DNA of 64,000 nucleotides from Bradyrhizobium sp. Arg816 (GTDB taxonomy: Bacteria > Pseudomonadota > Alphaproteobacteria > Rhizobiales > Xanthobacteraceae): the NCBI RefSeq assembly GCF_029989365.1, contig NZ_JAPRAQ010000020.1, forward strand, positions 1 through 64,000. The letters run 5' to 3'. Positions 52,984 through 61,400 of the stretch are shown here, piece after piece (within the stretch, counting starts at the first letter, position 1; each line of letters opens with the position of its first letter). A program made the position numbers and the translations under genes. The notes under the pieces were generated by a model that was not told the origin of the DNA, ran no database searches, and saw only the letters and a program-made list of their open reading frames with translations.

Positions 52984-53901
52984 TTAAGGCTTCGCGGCAT
53001 CGACCTTCTTCCAGGTTTGGTCGGGATCGAACAACGTGGTGCGTTCGGCGATTGAGGCCGTGCGGTTGCCGAGATCCTTCTGGTAGACGGTGCCGGCATG
53101 ATTGACGAGAAAAGTCATCACGCCGGAATTGCCGTATTCCGCCGGCCAGGCAATCAGTGCGAAGCCGCCGATCATCTTGCCCTTGACGACATAGTTGAGC
53201 GCGCCGCCCGGCGCATCCGGGCCCTGCCCCTTGAGGATGCGGAAGTAGTAGCCGTGGTAGGGCGCGGGTCCGACGTCGCCTGCGCGATAGCCTTCTTTCG
53301 AAGCATCGGCCGCCAGCGCGCCGAGCGGGCTCGGATCGCTGTCGTCGCGCCAGAACAGGCCGTCCTTCTTGCCGGGCGACGAGACGATACGTTGCGCGTA
53401 GACGCCGGCACCCTCGCCGCGATCCTTGTCGGCATATTCATTCTGGGCATCGACATAGGCGAGCGCGGTCTGGATCGCATCGAGCTCGTTGCGGCCGATG
53501 CGGCGACGAAGCACTTCGATCCGTCCTTCGTCGGTGTCGAACGCCCAGCCCGTCTTGGTGTTGACCAGTGGAATCGGGAACGGGAAATCGTCCGGCCCCA
53601 GCATCAAGGTCGCGGTCTTGTTGCCCTCCGCCTTGATGCCGTGCTTGGCGTCGTACATCGACGTGAAGCGCTGACGGATGTCGTTGTCGGCGACCTCGTC
53701 ACCGGACGAGACGATATCCTCGGCGGCCCTGCCGAGCACCTTCAGAATGTCGCTCGGTCCGCTTTTGACCGCGGCCGCGAGCGCGGCGGCCGCATCCTCC
53801 GGTGTCTTGTAGGATTGCTGCGCCTGTGCCGCCGAGCCAAGCATGGCGAGCGCCACCACGCCCGGCAGGATCGCGCGATGGAGCGATTTCAGGCCGATCA
53901 T
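52984..53901 (-). CDS. DUF2950 exported protein
   Basis: 305 aa from ATG 53901, overlapping the stop of the DUF3300 gene (ATGA). Signal peptide (LHRAILPGVVALAMLGSAAQA) and then the DUF2950 core (TPEDAAAALAAAVKSG...YHGYYFRILKGQGPDAPGG...MIGGFALIAWPAEYGNSGVMTF). DUF2950 commonly follows DUF3300 genes. Function unknown; periplasmic. The pair is controlled by the FixK-type box at 55679. Confidence 0.88.
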   Translation of the reverse strand: MIGLKSLHRAILPGVVALAMLGSAAQAQQSYKTPEDAAAALAAAVKSGPSDILKVLGRAAEDIVSSGDEVADNDIRQRFTSMYDAKHGIKAEGNKTATLMLGPDDFPFPIPLVNTKTGWAFDTDEGRIEVLRRRIGRNELDAIQTALAYVDAQNEYADKDRGEGAGVYAQRIVSSPGKKDGLFWRDDSDPSPLGALAADASKEGYRAGDVGPAPYHGYYFRILKGQGPDAPGGALNYVVKGKMIGGFALIAWPAEYGNSGVMTFLVNHAGTVYQKDLGNRTASIAERTTLFDPDQTWKKVDAAKP

Positions 53902-55622
53902 GGCGTCACCTCCGCAGGGATCTTCGCGCCGTCGGCGAGCCAATCGCGGTAGGTGCGGAACGTCAGGCCAAGCTTGTCATAATAGACGCGCAGATAGCCA
54001 TCGCTGCCGCGCGCCACAGCGTCAGGCATCACCCGCTCGACTTCCTGCGCCATCACGCCGACATAGGCCTTGTCGCTGCCGATGTAGCTGAAGCGATAAT
54101 AGCCGAGGCCGTTGGAGAGATGGCCGAGCAGCGTGATGTCGTGCTTCAGCGCGATGTCGGAGCGCCGGCCACCGCCGCCACCGCCGCGGCCTCCTCCGCC
54201 GCCTCCACCACGGAAGCCGCCACCACCACCACCATGCATGGCCATTCCGCCACCGCCGCCGCGCCCGGCAAAGCCTCCGCCGCCACCGCCGCGCGGCATG
54301 CTCGCCATGCTGGAGCGTCCGCGCGCCGATGCTGCAGCCGCCGCCCGGCCCGACGAGACGTTCATCGCACCGCCGCGATTGCCGCCACCGCCACGATTGG
54401 CGGCAGCGCCGCCGCCGGCACGGTTCGCAGCCTTTGCACGATCGCCGCCGCCCTTACCTGCATTCTTGCCTGCATTCTTGGCGCGATCTCCACCACCCTT
54501 GGCACGATCTCCCGCGCCGGCGCGATCGCCGCCGCCGGGCCGGTCGCCGCGATTGCCGGCACGATCACCGCGATCACCAGCACGATCTCCTGCACGGTCA
54601 CCCGGACCACCACGATCACCGGCACGGTCGCCGGCGCGATCTCCCGCCCGGTCTCCCGCACCTTGGCTCGGGCGCAGCACCTGGTTGCCGTCCCGGCCGC
54701 GGAAATCCATCCGATCCGACGCGCCGGCCCTGATGTTGTTGTTGCCGAAGCGCTGCTGGACGTTGATGTTGTTATAGCGCACTCCGCCGCGATGCGCCGG
54801 ATTATGCTGCCAGCCGTTGCCGATGTTGGTGGTGCGATGATTGACGTAGACGTTGCGGTTGCCCCAGTTGCAGCCGCCCCCCCAGTAATTGCCCCAGCGC
54901 CCGATCGCCCAGGCCGAGCCGAAGGCAATGCCGGCCGCGACCACGCCGGCGCCGATATAGGACGGATAGCCCCAATAATAGGGCGGGTACTCCGCGTAGG
55001 GCCAAGCGCCGTAGACCGTCGCCGGATCGTAATAGGGCACGTACATCTCGGCGGGATCGGCCTGCTGGATGACCACCACCTGCTTGCCTTCCTGGCTCTG
55101 AACGCTGACCTTCTGCTGCTTGGTCGTGACCAGCTTCTTGTTGTCGTAGGCCTTGTTGCGCAATCGCTGGATCGCGTCCATCACATCGGGTTGCTGGGCC
55201 AGAAAAGCGTCGCCGAGTTTCTGGGTCCATTCGAGCTTGTCGCTCATCATCGACAACACATCGGCGGTGCTCGCCAGCGCCTTGACGCTGTCGTCCCAGG
55301 CCTGCTTGTCGACCTCGGCCTTGAGCGCATCGCCCTTCAGCGACTTGCGCTCCTTCAGCCAGCGATCGGCCTGCACCACTTCCAGCGGATAGGTCGATGC
55401 CGCCAGCACATTGGCCAGCAGCTCGTCGGGATAAAGCGCGATCGGCGCCACCAGTGCCTCGAGCTGTTCGGGTTTCAAGAGTTCGGCGCTCGGCGGAGGC
55501 GGACTTGCGGGCTGTGCCTGCGTGCTTGGCGCCGCCGGCTGGTCAGCTGTCTGCGCGGTTGCGGTGATCGGCATCGTCAGCATCAACGCAAGCGCCATCA
55601 GGATCTTGCCGCAGCGAAACAT
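53898..55622 (-). CDS. DUF3300 exported protein with Gly/Arg/Asp repeats and an S74-like C-terminal chaperone domain
   Basis: 574 aa from ATG 55622 (GGAGG upstream), signal peptide first (KILMALALMLTMPITATAQ). A DUF3300 domain (~45-260) contains IALYPDELLANVLAASTYP. A long low-complexity region (~325-490) of GDRAGDR and glycine-run repeats follows. The C-terminus (RSDIALKHDITLLGHLSNG, then GVMAQEVERVMPDAV) matches the S74/endosialidase-type intramolecular chaperone of tail fibres. The likely product is a secreted or surface fibre-like protein whose tail trimerises. It starts the FixK-controlled operon. Confidence 0.85.
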   Translation of the reverse strand: MFRCGKILMALALMLTMPITATAQTADQPAAPSTQAQPASPPPPSAELLKPEQLEALVAPIALYPDELLANVLAASTYPLEVVQADRWLKERKSLKGDALKAEVDKQAWDDSVKALASTADVLSMMSDKLEWTQKLGDAFLAQQPDVMDAIQRLRNKAYDNKKLVTTKQQKVSVQSQEGKQVVVIQQADPAEMYVPYYDPATVYGAWPYAEYPPYYWGYPSYIGAGVVAAGIAFGSAWAIGRWGNYWGGGCNWGNRNVYVNHRTTNIGNGWQHNPAHRGGVRYNNINVQQRFGNNNIRAGASDRMDFRGRDGNQVLRPSQGAGDRAGDRAGDRAGDRGGPGDRAGDRAGDRGDRAGNRGDRPGGGDRAGAGDRAKGGGDRAKNAGKNAGKGGGDRAKAANRAGGGAAANRGGGGNRGGAMNVSSGRAAAAASARGRSSMASMPRGGGGGGFAGRGGGGGMAMHGGGGGGFRGGGGGGGRGGGGGGRRSDIALKHDITLLGHLSNGLGYYRFSYIGSDKAYVGVMAQEVERVMPDAVARGSDGYLRVYYDKLGLTFRTYRDWLADGAKIPAEVTP

Positions 55623-55678
55623 GCCATCCTCCATCGAACTTTCCGGCCACCAAGATCGGGCCGCGGTATGGGCGTTTA

Positions 55679-55692
55679 TTGATCAAGATCAA
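55679..55692 (-). promoter_or_regulatory. FixK/FNR box
   Basis: TTGATCAAGATCAA, a perfect TTGA-N6-TCAA palindrome, 57 bp before the DUF3300 start. Confidence 0.75.
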
Positions 55693-55763
55693 CGAAGGGC
55701 TGCTTCGCCGCCGTGTTGCGGCGCGAGAGCAATGCCGCGCTGCCGGATCGCAAAACGTTCGCC

Positions 55764-57659
55764 CTAGTGGATGATCGGAAGCCTGATCGTGAACAGCGCG
55801 CCGCCCGACGGCTGGTTCTCGGCGGCTATGGTGCCGCGATGGGCCTCGACGATGGTCTTGACGATTGCAAGCCCCATACCCATGCCCTGAGGCTTGGTCG
55901 TGAAGAATGGATTGAAGATGTTCGCGAGGTCGCCGGCCGCAATGCCCGAACCGGTATCTGCGATCCTGATCTCGGCGTGGCTTCCGGCGCGCCCGGTCGA
56001 TACGCTGACCTCGCGCTTCTTCATGTCCGCGTCGGAGACCGCGTCCAACGCATTGATGATCAGGTTGAGAACGACCTGCTGCAGCTGCACGGGATCGCCC
56101 TTGACGTTCAGCTCCACGGCGGCTGGCGCATATGCCAGCGTGATCCGGCGCCCGTCGGCGACGCTTGTCACCAGGCCAATGGCTTCCCGTACCGTGTCGT
56201 TCAGTTCGGTGTCCCTGATTTCAAACGGCCTCTTCTTCAGGACGCTGCGAAGCCTGCGGATGACCTCGGACGCCCGCTGATCGTCCCGCCTGATGTCGGC
56301 CAGAATCTGGCGGATCTCGTTGATGTCAGGTGAAGTGGCTTTGAGCATGAGCTCCGCCGTCTCGGCATTGGTCAGAATGGAGCCGAGCGGCTGGTTCAGC
56401 TCGTGGGCAATCGACGTCGTCAACTCACCGACGGCCGCGTAGCGATTGGCGTGGGCGAGCTCCGCCAGGCGCTGTCGCGACTCGATCTCGGCCAATTGAC
56501 GGCGATGGCGCTCGTGCAGGAGCCCGCTGATGAAGCCGGCCTGTATCAAAATCACGGCCGCGATCAGCAGCATCTGCCAGCTATAGCGATCCCAGACGGT
56601 CGGCTCACGAAACAGGATTTCGCTGCCCAGCGGCAGACTGCTCTCGCTGATCCCCCAGCGCTGCAATTCCCGCCAATCATATTTCGGCGACCCGAATCCG
56701 ATCGGCTCGTATTTGATGCGGGCCGGCTTCTCGCCGCCGAGGATGCGGATCGCGGCACTGACGGTCTTCGAACTGGTTTCGGCGACGGAGTGCATGGGCC
56801 CGCCGACGCTGGCGTTGCCGAAGAAAGGCTCCTGATACGAGAAGATCGGCGCGTTCGCGACAGCATGCAGCCTGTGCAGGGCGATATCGCCTTCGTGGAC
56901 AACGCCGGCGGCATCGACCGACATCAACCCCCAGAACAGCACCGTGTGCGGTGGAAGCGCCGATGCGCGCTTCAGGATCTCCTCAAACGGAAGGTCGGAG
57001 TACCAGACGAGATCGAGCCGTCCTTCCAGCGGTTTCAACTCCCGCTTCACCTCGTCAATCCAGAATTTCTCGAGGGGCGAGGCACCGACCACAACGGCAA
57101 CCGTCTTGGTACCGGGCAAGAGCTTGAGAATGTTCTCGAAGGCCGCCACGAAATCATTGCGGACGGACACGACCACGTCATTGTCGGTGAGATCCAGGCG
57201 GTTCACCAGCCGTTGTTCGACCACGGTCAGCACCGCCGGCGTTTCCGGAAAGAGCTTCGCGCGGTATCTCTGCACGAACCGCGCCGCGGGTGCGCCGATG
57301 CTCAGCACGATGTCGGGCGGCTTGCCCTGGTAGAGCGAACCGAGATAATCGACGAAGGGCGCTTCGGGGCCTGGATTGTTGAAGCGCGCGCTGAGCAGAG
57401 TGTGCTCCTGGACGTCGAGCGGCCAGGGCGATTGCCGCTCGAGCTCGGCCTTGATGCTCCGCGCATATTCGCTCCAGGGGCGAAACTCGCGGCCGAAGGA
57501 GTGCAGGATCAGCACGCGCTTGAGCTCGCCGCGCAGGCTGCGCTCGACGGCAGCGGCGGGGCCGGACAGGATGCAGGAGGCAAGCAGCAGGCCGAGACCC
57601 AGCCACGCGGCCACGACTGTCCGCGACCTGACCGACGCTATGAAGCTGCGCCTGCTCAT
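55764..57659 (-). CDS. Membrane histidine kinase with ABC-substrate-binding-type sensor
   Basis: 631 aa from ATG 57659, which has GGGGAGG close by; ATG 57680 gives 7 more residues. A signal/anchor (VVAAWLGLGLLLASCILSG) precedes a periplasmic ABC_sub_bind-like sensor (~45-350, RVLILHSFGREFRPWSEYARSIK). Next are a membrane helix (~365-385), a HisKA domain with His419 (SIAHELNQPLGSI), and an HATPase domain (NLIINALDA, DTGSGI, GMGMGLAI). No response regulator is adjacent. The GMGMGLAI-type HATPase resembles DctB-like kinases. Confidence 0.88.
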   Translation of the reverse strand: MSRRSFIASVRSRTVVAAWLGLGLLLASCILSGPAAAVERSLRGELKRVLILHSFGREFRPWSEYARSIKAELERQSPWPLDVQEHTLLSARFNNPGPEAPFVDYLGSLYQGKPPDIVLSIGAPAARFVQRYRAKLFPETPAVLTVVEQRLVNRLDLTDNDVVVSVRNDFVAAFENILKLLPGTKTVAVVVGASPLEKFWIDEVKRELKPLEGRLDLVWYSDLPFEEILKRASALPPHTVLFWGLMSVDAAGVVHEGDIALHRLHAVANAPIFSYQEPFFGNASVGGPMHSVAETSSKTVSAAIRILGGEKPARIKYEPIGFGSPKYDWRELQRWGISESSLPLGSEILFREPTVWDRYSWQMLLIAAVILIQAGFISGLLHERHRRQLAEIESRQRLAELAHANRYAAVGELTTSIAHELNQPLGSILTNAETAELMLKATSPDINEIRQILADIRRDDQRASEVIRRLRSVLKKRPFEIRDTELNDTVREAIGLVTSVADGRRITLAYAPAAVELNVKGDPVQLQQVVLNLIINALDAVSDADMKKREVSVSTGRAGSHAEIRIADTGSGIAAGDLANIFNPFFTTKPQGMGMGLAIVKTIVEAHRGTIAAENQPSGGALFTIRLPIIH

Positions 57660-57753
57660 CCGCCTCCCCCACGGCTTCATCCGGCCGTTGTGGCGGCAAT
57701 TCTAGCCCGAATTGCGCCATTTCGACAGACCCGGAAGAGGCCGTTGCCTGCCG

Positions 57754-58986
57754 TCAATGGCCGCTCAGCACCAGCGTCTGGATCGGCAGCAGCAACGCCT
57801 GGATGCGCAGCAGCAGGGCATGGACCAGGCCGACGCCGTCGACGACGTGCAGCGCGATCTTTCGGCTGGTCGGCGTGTCCTTGGCAGAAATCTCTTCATG
57901 ATTGCTGGTGTAGGCGTTGACGATACAGCTCGAGCCCGGCGTCACGCCCTCGAGGCCGCCTTTGTAGAGCGGCTCCAGGAACACCAGGATCGTGCCGGGC
58001 CGAACGGCGTTCTGTGCTTCCAGTAACTGCTCACCGGAGCGGAATTGGCCGGCGGCGATGTAGTCCTGCACCGTCGTGATCACCATCGGGATGATGACCC
58101 ACGGCTTCGAGATGCAGGTCGCCTCCGCCACCATGCCGGTCTTCATCACCTGGGCCTCGATCTGACCGAAGCCGGCCTGAAGGTACGTTCGGCCGGCCTC
58201 CGTCGGAATCAGGATTCCCGCCGGCCGCATCAACTGGTTGACGACGTCGCCAGAGCGGACAAGGAACTGCTCGACGCGCCCGTCTACGCCGGCGCGGACC
58301 TGTGTCTTGTCGAGCTCGACCTGGGCCTGATCAAGCGCCGCCTCGGCACTCGCCTTCTGCGCCGGAAGCGAGGTCGAGACCTGCAAGGCCGCCGACTGCC
58401 GCGCGGCCGTCGCGGCATCGATGCCGGACTGGCGCTGGTCGACCAGCACCTGGAGCTTTTCGATATCGCGCTGCGGTACGATGCCGGGATTTCGGCGCTG
58501 CAGCTCGGTCTTGACGTCGAGCTCGTCCTTGGCCTGCTGGTAGTTCGCCTTCGCTTCGCCGATCTGCGCATCGGCCTTGACCACGTCAGCTTGTGCCGTC
58601 TGCATGGCGGCATCGACTTCGGCGATCTTGCGCCTGGCGGTCTCAAATGCGGCCTGCTGCTTCGACGCGTCGAGCGTGAACAGCACGTCGCCCTTCTTCA
58701 CCGGCGCGCTGAAGCCGAACTTGACCTCGGCCACGCGGCCCGAGCCTTCGGGCAGGATCGGCACGGTGCGGAAATAAAGCGTCGCGTTGGATGTCGACGG
58801 ATGGAAATAGAAGATCATGGTGATCAGCGACACTGTCAGCATCAGGCAGCCGGTAATGCCCCAGCGCAGCTCGTACCAGACGGAGAAGAAGGTGATCTCC
58901 TTGCCAAAGCGCTTGCCCTGGACATAGCGGCGGTAGAGATAGTCGGGCAGGATCGTCAGCAGCGAGCAGAACATCAGCTCAAACAT
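57754..58986 (-). CDS. HlyD/YiaV-type membrane-fusion protein
   Basis: 410 aa from ATG 58986 (GGAG 7 bp upstream), overlapping the preceding gene's stop. The N-terminus ELMFCSLLTILPDYLYRRY, with a membrane span around ITGCLMLTVSLITMIFY, is typical of the YiaV branch. Then come split lipoyl halves and a long coiled-coil hairpin (~105-220). Together with the small membrane protein upstream it resembles the yiaW/yiaV pair, of unknown substrate. The operon shares a FixK-box region with the PPK2 genes. Confidence 0.85.
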   Translation of the reverse strand: MFELMFCSLLTILPDYLYRRYVQGKRFGKEITFFSVWYELRWGITGCLMLTVSLITMIFYFHPSTSNATLYFRTVPILPEGSGRVAEVKFGFSAPVKKGDVLFTLDASKQQAAFETARRKIAEVDAAMQTAQADVVKADAQIGEAKANYQQAKDELDVKTELQRRNPGIVPQRDIEKLQVLVDQRQSGIDAATAARQSAALQVSTSLPAQKASAEAALDQAQVELDKTQVRAGVDGRVEQFLVRSGDVVNQLMRPAGILIPTEAGRTYLQAGFGQIEAQVMKTGMVAEATCISKPWVIIPMVITTVQDYIAAGQFRSGEQLLEAQNAVRPGTILVFLEPLYKGGLEGVTPGSSCIVNAYTSNHEEISAKDTPTSRKIALHVVDGVGLVHALLLRIQALLLPIQTLVLSGH

Positions 58987-59434
58987 GGCTGTGCTCCTTC
59001 TCCTTCGCGGGCCCCGGCTTTTCTGGGGGCGGCGTGTCGCCGCCTGTCGGTCGCGAGCTGGCCTGCTTGGCCGCGTCGCTGTCTTCGGGCGTCGCATCCG
59101 CGATCTTCTCCACGGAATCGGCGATGCTGCGCAGCGGACCGCCGAAGTCGGGAATGTCGATCATGGCCAGCAGCAGGCCTGCGATCCAGAAGATGTGCAT
59201 GTGCGTGAAGAGCGAGATCAGGCCGAGCACGGCTACGAATTCAAATTGCAGTTTCTGCGACTTGTGCGCCATTCGCTCGGGCAGGCTGTGCAGTTTCCAA
59301 TAGAGAGTACCGACCCAGAGCACGGTGCCGATCAGGAAAATTCCCATCACGACCATCAGCGGATCCACCCCGCTTCCCGGAGCGAGATAGAACGGCAGAT
59401 GATGCGGGGCCATCGGATGAAGCTGATCGCTCAA
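58979..59434 (-). CDS. Small membrane protein partnered with the HlyD protein
   Basis: 151 aa from TTG 59434 (GAGGAGAG upstream). Two hydrophobic segments (MVVMGIFLIGTVLWVGTLYW and IFWIAGLLLAMIDI) are followed by a charged Pro/Lys tail. Likely an inner-membrane subunit for the adjacent HlyD protein. The frame continues upstream without a usable start, so the TTG is chosen. Confidence 0.7.
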   Translation of the reverse strand: MSDQLHPMAPHHLPFYLAPGSGVDPLMVVMGIFLIGTVLWVGTLYWKLHSLPERMAHKSQKLQFEFVAVLGLISLFTHMHIFWIAGLLLAMIDIPDFGGPLRSIADSVEKIADATPEDSDAAKQASSRPTGGDTPPPEKPGPAKEKEHSHV

Positions 59435-59507
59435 CGTTCTCTCCTCGACAGGCGCGTATCCACTTGAATGCGTCGAATGCAGTGTCGGTAACGGGTGGCG
59501 CAATTGC

Positions 59508-59521
59508 TTGATTTGGATCAA
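59508..59521. promoter_or_regulatory. FixK/FNR box between divergent operons
   Basis: TTGATTTGGATCAA, a perfect TTGA-N6-TCAA box, 74 bp from the membrane-protein start on the left and 67 bp from the 59588 gene on the right. Confidence 0.75.
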
Positions 59522-59587
59522 CGGGCCTGGAACGGCCCCACCTAGCCTCGCCTGAAAGTTGACGTGCAACAACAGGAGCCGCCTGCC

Positions 59588-60040
59588 ATGCCCGGCATCG
59601 ATGATCTCATCCCCAGCGCCACGCAGATCCGGAAGGAAGTAGCCCTCAAGGAGGCAGAGAAGGCCGACGAATATGCGCGCCTTGCCGCCGCCGCCGAAGC
59701 CGAGAAACACGCCCTCATTGAACGCCTCACCAAGCCTTCTGGCAAGACCGAGGACGAGAAGATCAAACTCGCTTCGACCATCATCCAGCGTGCAGTGCGA
59801 AACGGATTGACGGAGGTTCAGGTCTACCGCTTTCCCAACACGCTGTGCACGGACAAGGGTCGCGCCATCAATCAAATGGAAAAGGGCTGGGAGGACACCC
59901 TGACCGGGATTCCGAAGGAAATCTTCCAGCTCTGGAGCGATTACCTGAAACCGCGCGGCTATCGCATCGCCTATCAGATCATCGATTTTCCAGGCGGTGT
60001 GCCCGGCGACATCGGCGTGACCATTTCCTGGGGTGATTGA
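59588..60040 (+). CDS. Hypothetical protein upstream of PPK2
   Basis: 150 aa from ATG 59588. Helical N-terminus (KEAEKADEYARLAAAAEAEK) followed by a compact alpha/beta domain (TEVQVYRFPNTLCTDKGRAI, YRIAYQIIDFPGGVPGDIG). No known family. It ends 2 bp before PPK2, so the two are co-transcribed; it may assist or regulate polyphosphate metabolism. Confidence 0.65.
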   Translation: MPGIDDLIPSATQIRKEVALKEAEKADEYARLAAAAEAEKHALIERLTKPSGKTEDEKIKLASTIIQRAVRNGLTEVQVYRFPNTLCTDKGRAINQMEKGWEDTLTGIPKEIFQLWSDYLKPRGYRIAYQIIDFPGGVPGDIGVTISWGD

Positions 60041-60042
60041 GC

Positions 60043-60843
60043 ATGGCCAAGGACGCGCCCGCGGAGCGGATGAAGCGGAAGGACTATGAGAAGGAACTCG
60101 AAAAACTCCAGGTCGAGTTGTGTCACCTTCAGGAATGGGTCAGAACCCAGAAACTGAAGGTCATCATCATCTTCGAGGGGCGCGACGCGGCCGGCAAGGG
60201 CGGGACCATCAAGGCGCTGACCGAAAAAGTGAGCCCGCGCGTGTTCCGTGTCTGCGCCCTGCCCGCGCCCTCCGACCGGCAGAAATCCCAGCTGTTCCTG
60301 CAGCGCTATATCGAGCAATTCCCGGCCGGCGGTGAGATCGTGATTTTCGACCGCAGCTGGTACAACCGCGCCGGCGTTGAATACGTCATGGGCTTCTGCT
60401 CGCCGACCGAACATAAGCGCTTCCTGGAATTGTGTCCGCTGGTCGAGAAATTCGCCGTGGACGCCGGCATCGTCCTGATCAAGCTCTGGCTCGAGGTCGG
60501 GATGGAGGAGCAGGAGCTCCGCTTCAAGGCGCGGATCGAGGATCCGCTGCGGCAGTGGAAGCTGAGCCCGATGGACACCGAATCGTTCGGGCGCTGGTAC
60601 GATTACTCGCGCGCGCGTGACATGATGTTCGAGGCGACCGACACGAAGCATGCACCGTGGCGACTGATCCGCTCCGACGACAAGCGGCGAGCGCGGCTCA
60701 ACGTCATCTCGCACATCCTGAGAACGATCCCTTACAAGAGGGTCAAGCGGGAGAAGATCAAGCTGCCGCCGCGGTCCCACAAGGGACGTTACAACGACCA
60801 GGCGAGCCTGCGCGGCCTGAAGTTCGTCGAGGAACGCTACTGA
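60043..60843 (+). CDS. ppk2: Polyphosphate kinase 2 (PPK2)
   Basis: 266 aa. PPK2 hallmarks: Walker A FEGRDAAGKGGTIK, DRSWYNRAGVEYVMGF, and LRFKARIEDPLRQWKLSPMD. It transfers phosphate between polyphosphate and nucleotides, usually making NTP or NDP from polyphosphate. A FixK box upstream of its operon links it to low-oxygen energy metabolism. A strong hairpin terminator follows directly. Confidence 0.95.
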   Translation: MAKDAPAERMKRKDYEKELEKLQVELCHLQEWVRTQKLKVIIIFEGRDAAGKGGTIKALTEKVSPRVFRVCALPAPSDRQKSQLFLQRYIEQFPAGGEIVIFDRSWYNRAGVEYVMGFCSPTEHKRFLELCPLVEKFAVDAGIVLIKLWLEVGMEEQELRFKARIEDPLRQWKLSPMDTESFGRWYDYSRARDMMFEATDTKHAPWRLIRSDDKRRARLNVISHILRTIPYKRVKREKIKLPPRSHKGRYNDQASLRGLKFVEERY

Positions 60844-60849
60844 AACGCG

Positions 60850-60877
60850 AAACGGGCTGCGATGACGCAGCCCGTTT
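60850..60877. terminator. Bidirectional hairpin terminator
   Basis: 12-bp perfect stem (AAACGGGCTGCG and CGCAGCCCGTTT) with a 4-nt loop between convergent genes. Confidence 0.8.
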
Positions 60878-60898
60878 AGCTTGAGCGCCCTGCCGAGC

Positions 60899-61333
60899 CT
60901 ATTTCAGCCGGATCGTGACGCCGCCGACCGCGGCCGACACCTCCGCGCCGACCTTCGGTCCACTGAGCTGAAGGATCACCCCATTGCCGTTCTGCAACTG
61001 CACGGCTCCGGCCCCCGCAGCGACGGCGCCGCCGGCGCCGCCCGCCGCGTAAGAGCCTTCGATCGACTGCGGCCCCCTCAGATTGAGGGCGCGGCCGACA
61101 AGCTTGGTCGTCGAAGCTCCGATCGTGAAACCGACGCTCATGCCTGACACGGTGAAGGGATATTGTTTGCCCCGCAACACCAAAACGCCCTCGCCGCCGC
61201 CGACGCCGACGATGAAGCCGCCCTTGGTGAAGACGACGGCGACCTGACCGGTCTCGGCACGCGACGGCGTGCTGAAACCGGCAGCGACGGCGAACGAGGT
61301 GATCAAGGCGGCGGCGATGGCAGATTTCCTCAT
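60899..61333 (-). CDS. Small exported Gly-rich protein, paralogue of the 52536 gene
   Basis: 144 aa from ATG 61333 (AAAGGAG upstream), signal peptide MRKSAIAAALITSFAVAAGF. The core (VLRGKQYPFTVSGMSVGFTIG, then a Gly/Ala-rich stretch and GVILQLSGPKVGAEV) matches the protein at 52.5 kb. It lies between two genes of the FixK-box region. Confidence 0.6.
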   Translation of the reverse strand: MRKSAIAAALITSFAVAAGFSTPSRAETGQVAVVFTKGGFIVGVGGGEGVLVLRGKQYPFTVSGMSVGFTIGASTTKLVGRALNLRGPQSIEGSYAAGGAGGAVAAGAGAVQLQNGNGVILQLSGPKVGAEVSAAVGGVTIRLK

Positions 61334-61400
61334 GACGTTCATTCTCCTTTGGGTTGATATCGGAGTGATCCGGATCGACCGGCACTCCCATTGGTTCGCG

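Noticed and set aside
53802..55682. 626-codon plus-strand frame opposite the DUF3300 gene
   Set aside because: It is the complement of the repeat-rich DUF3300 gene and of its upstream region; the Thr/Ala repeats reflect the Gly/Arg/Asp repeats of the real gene.
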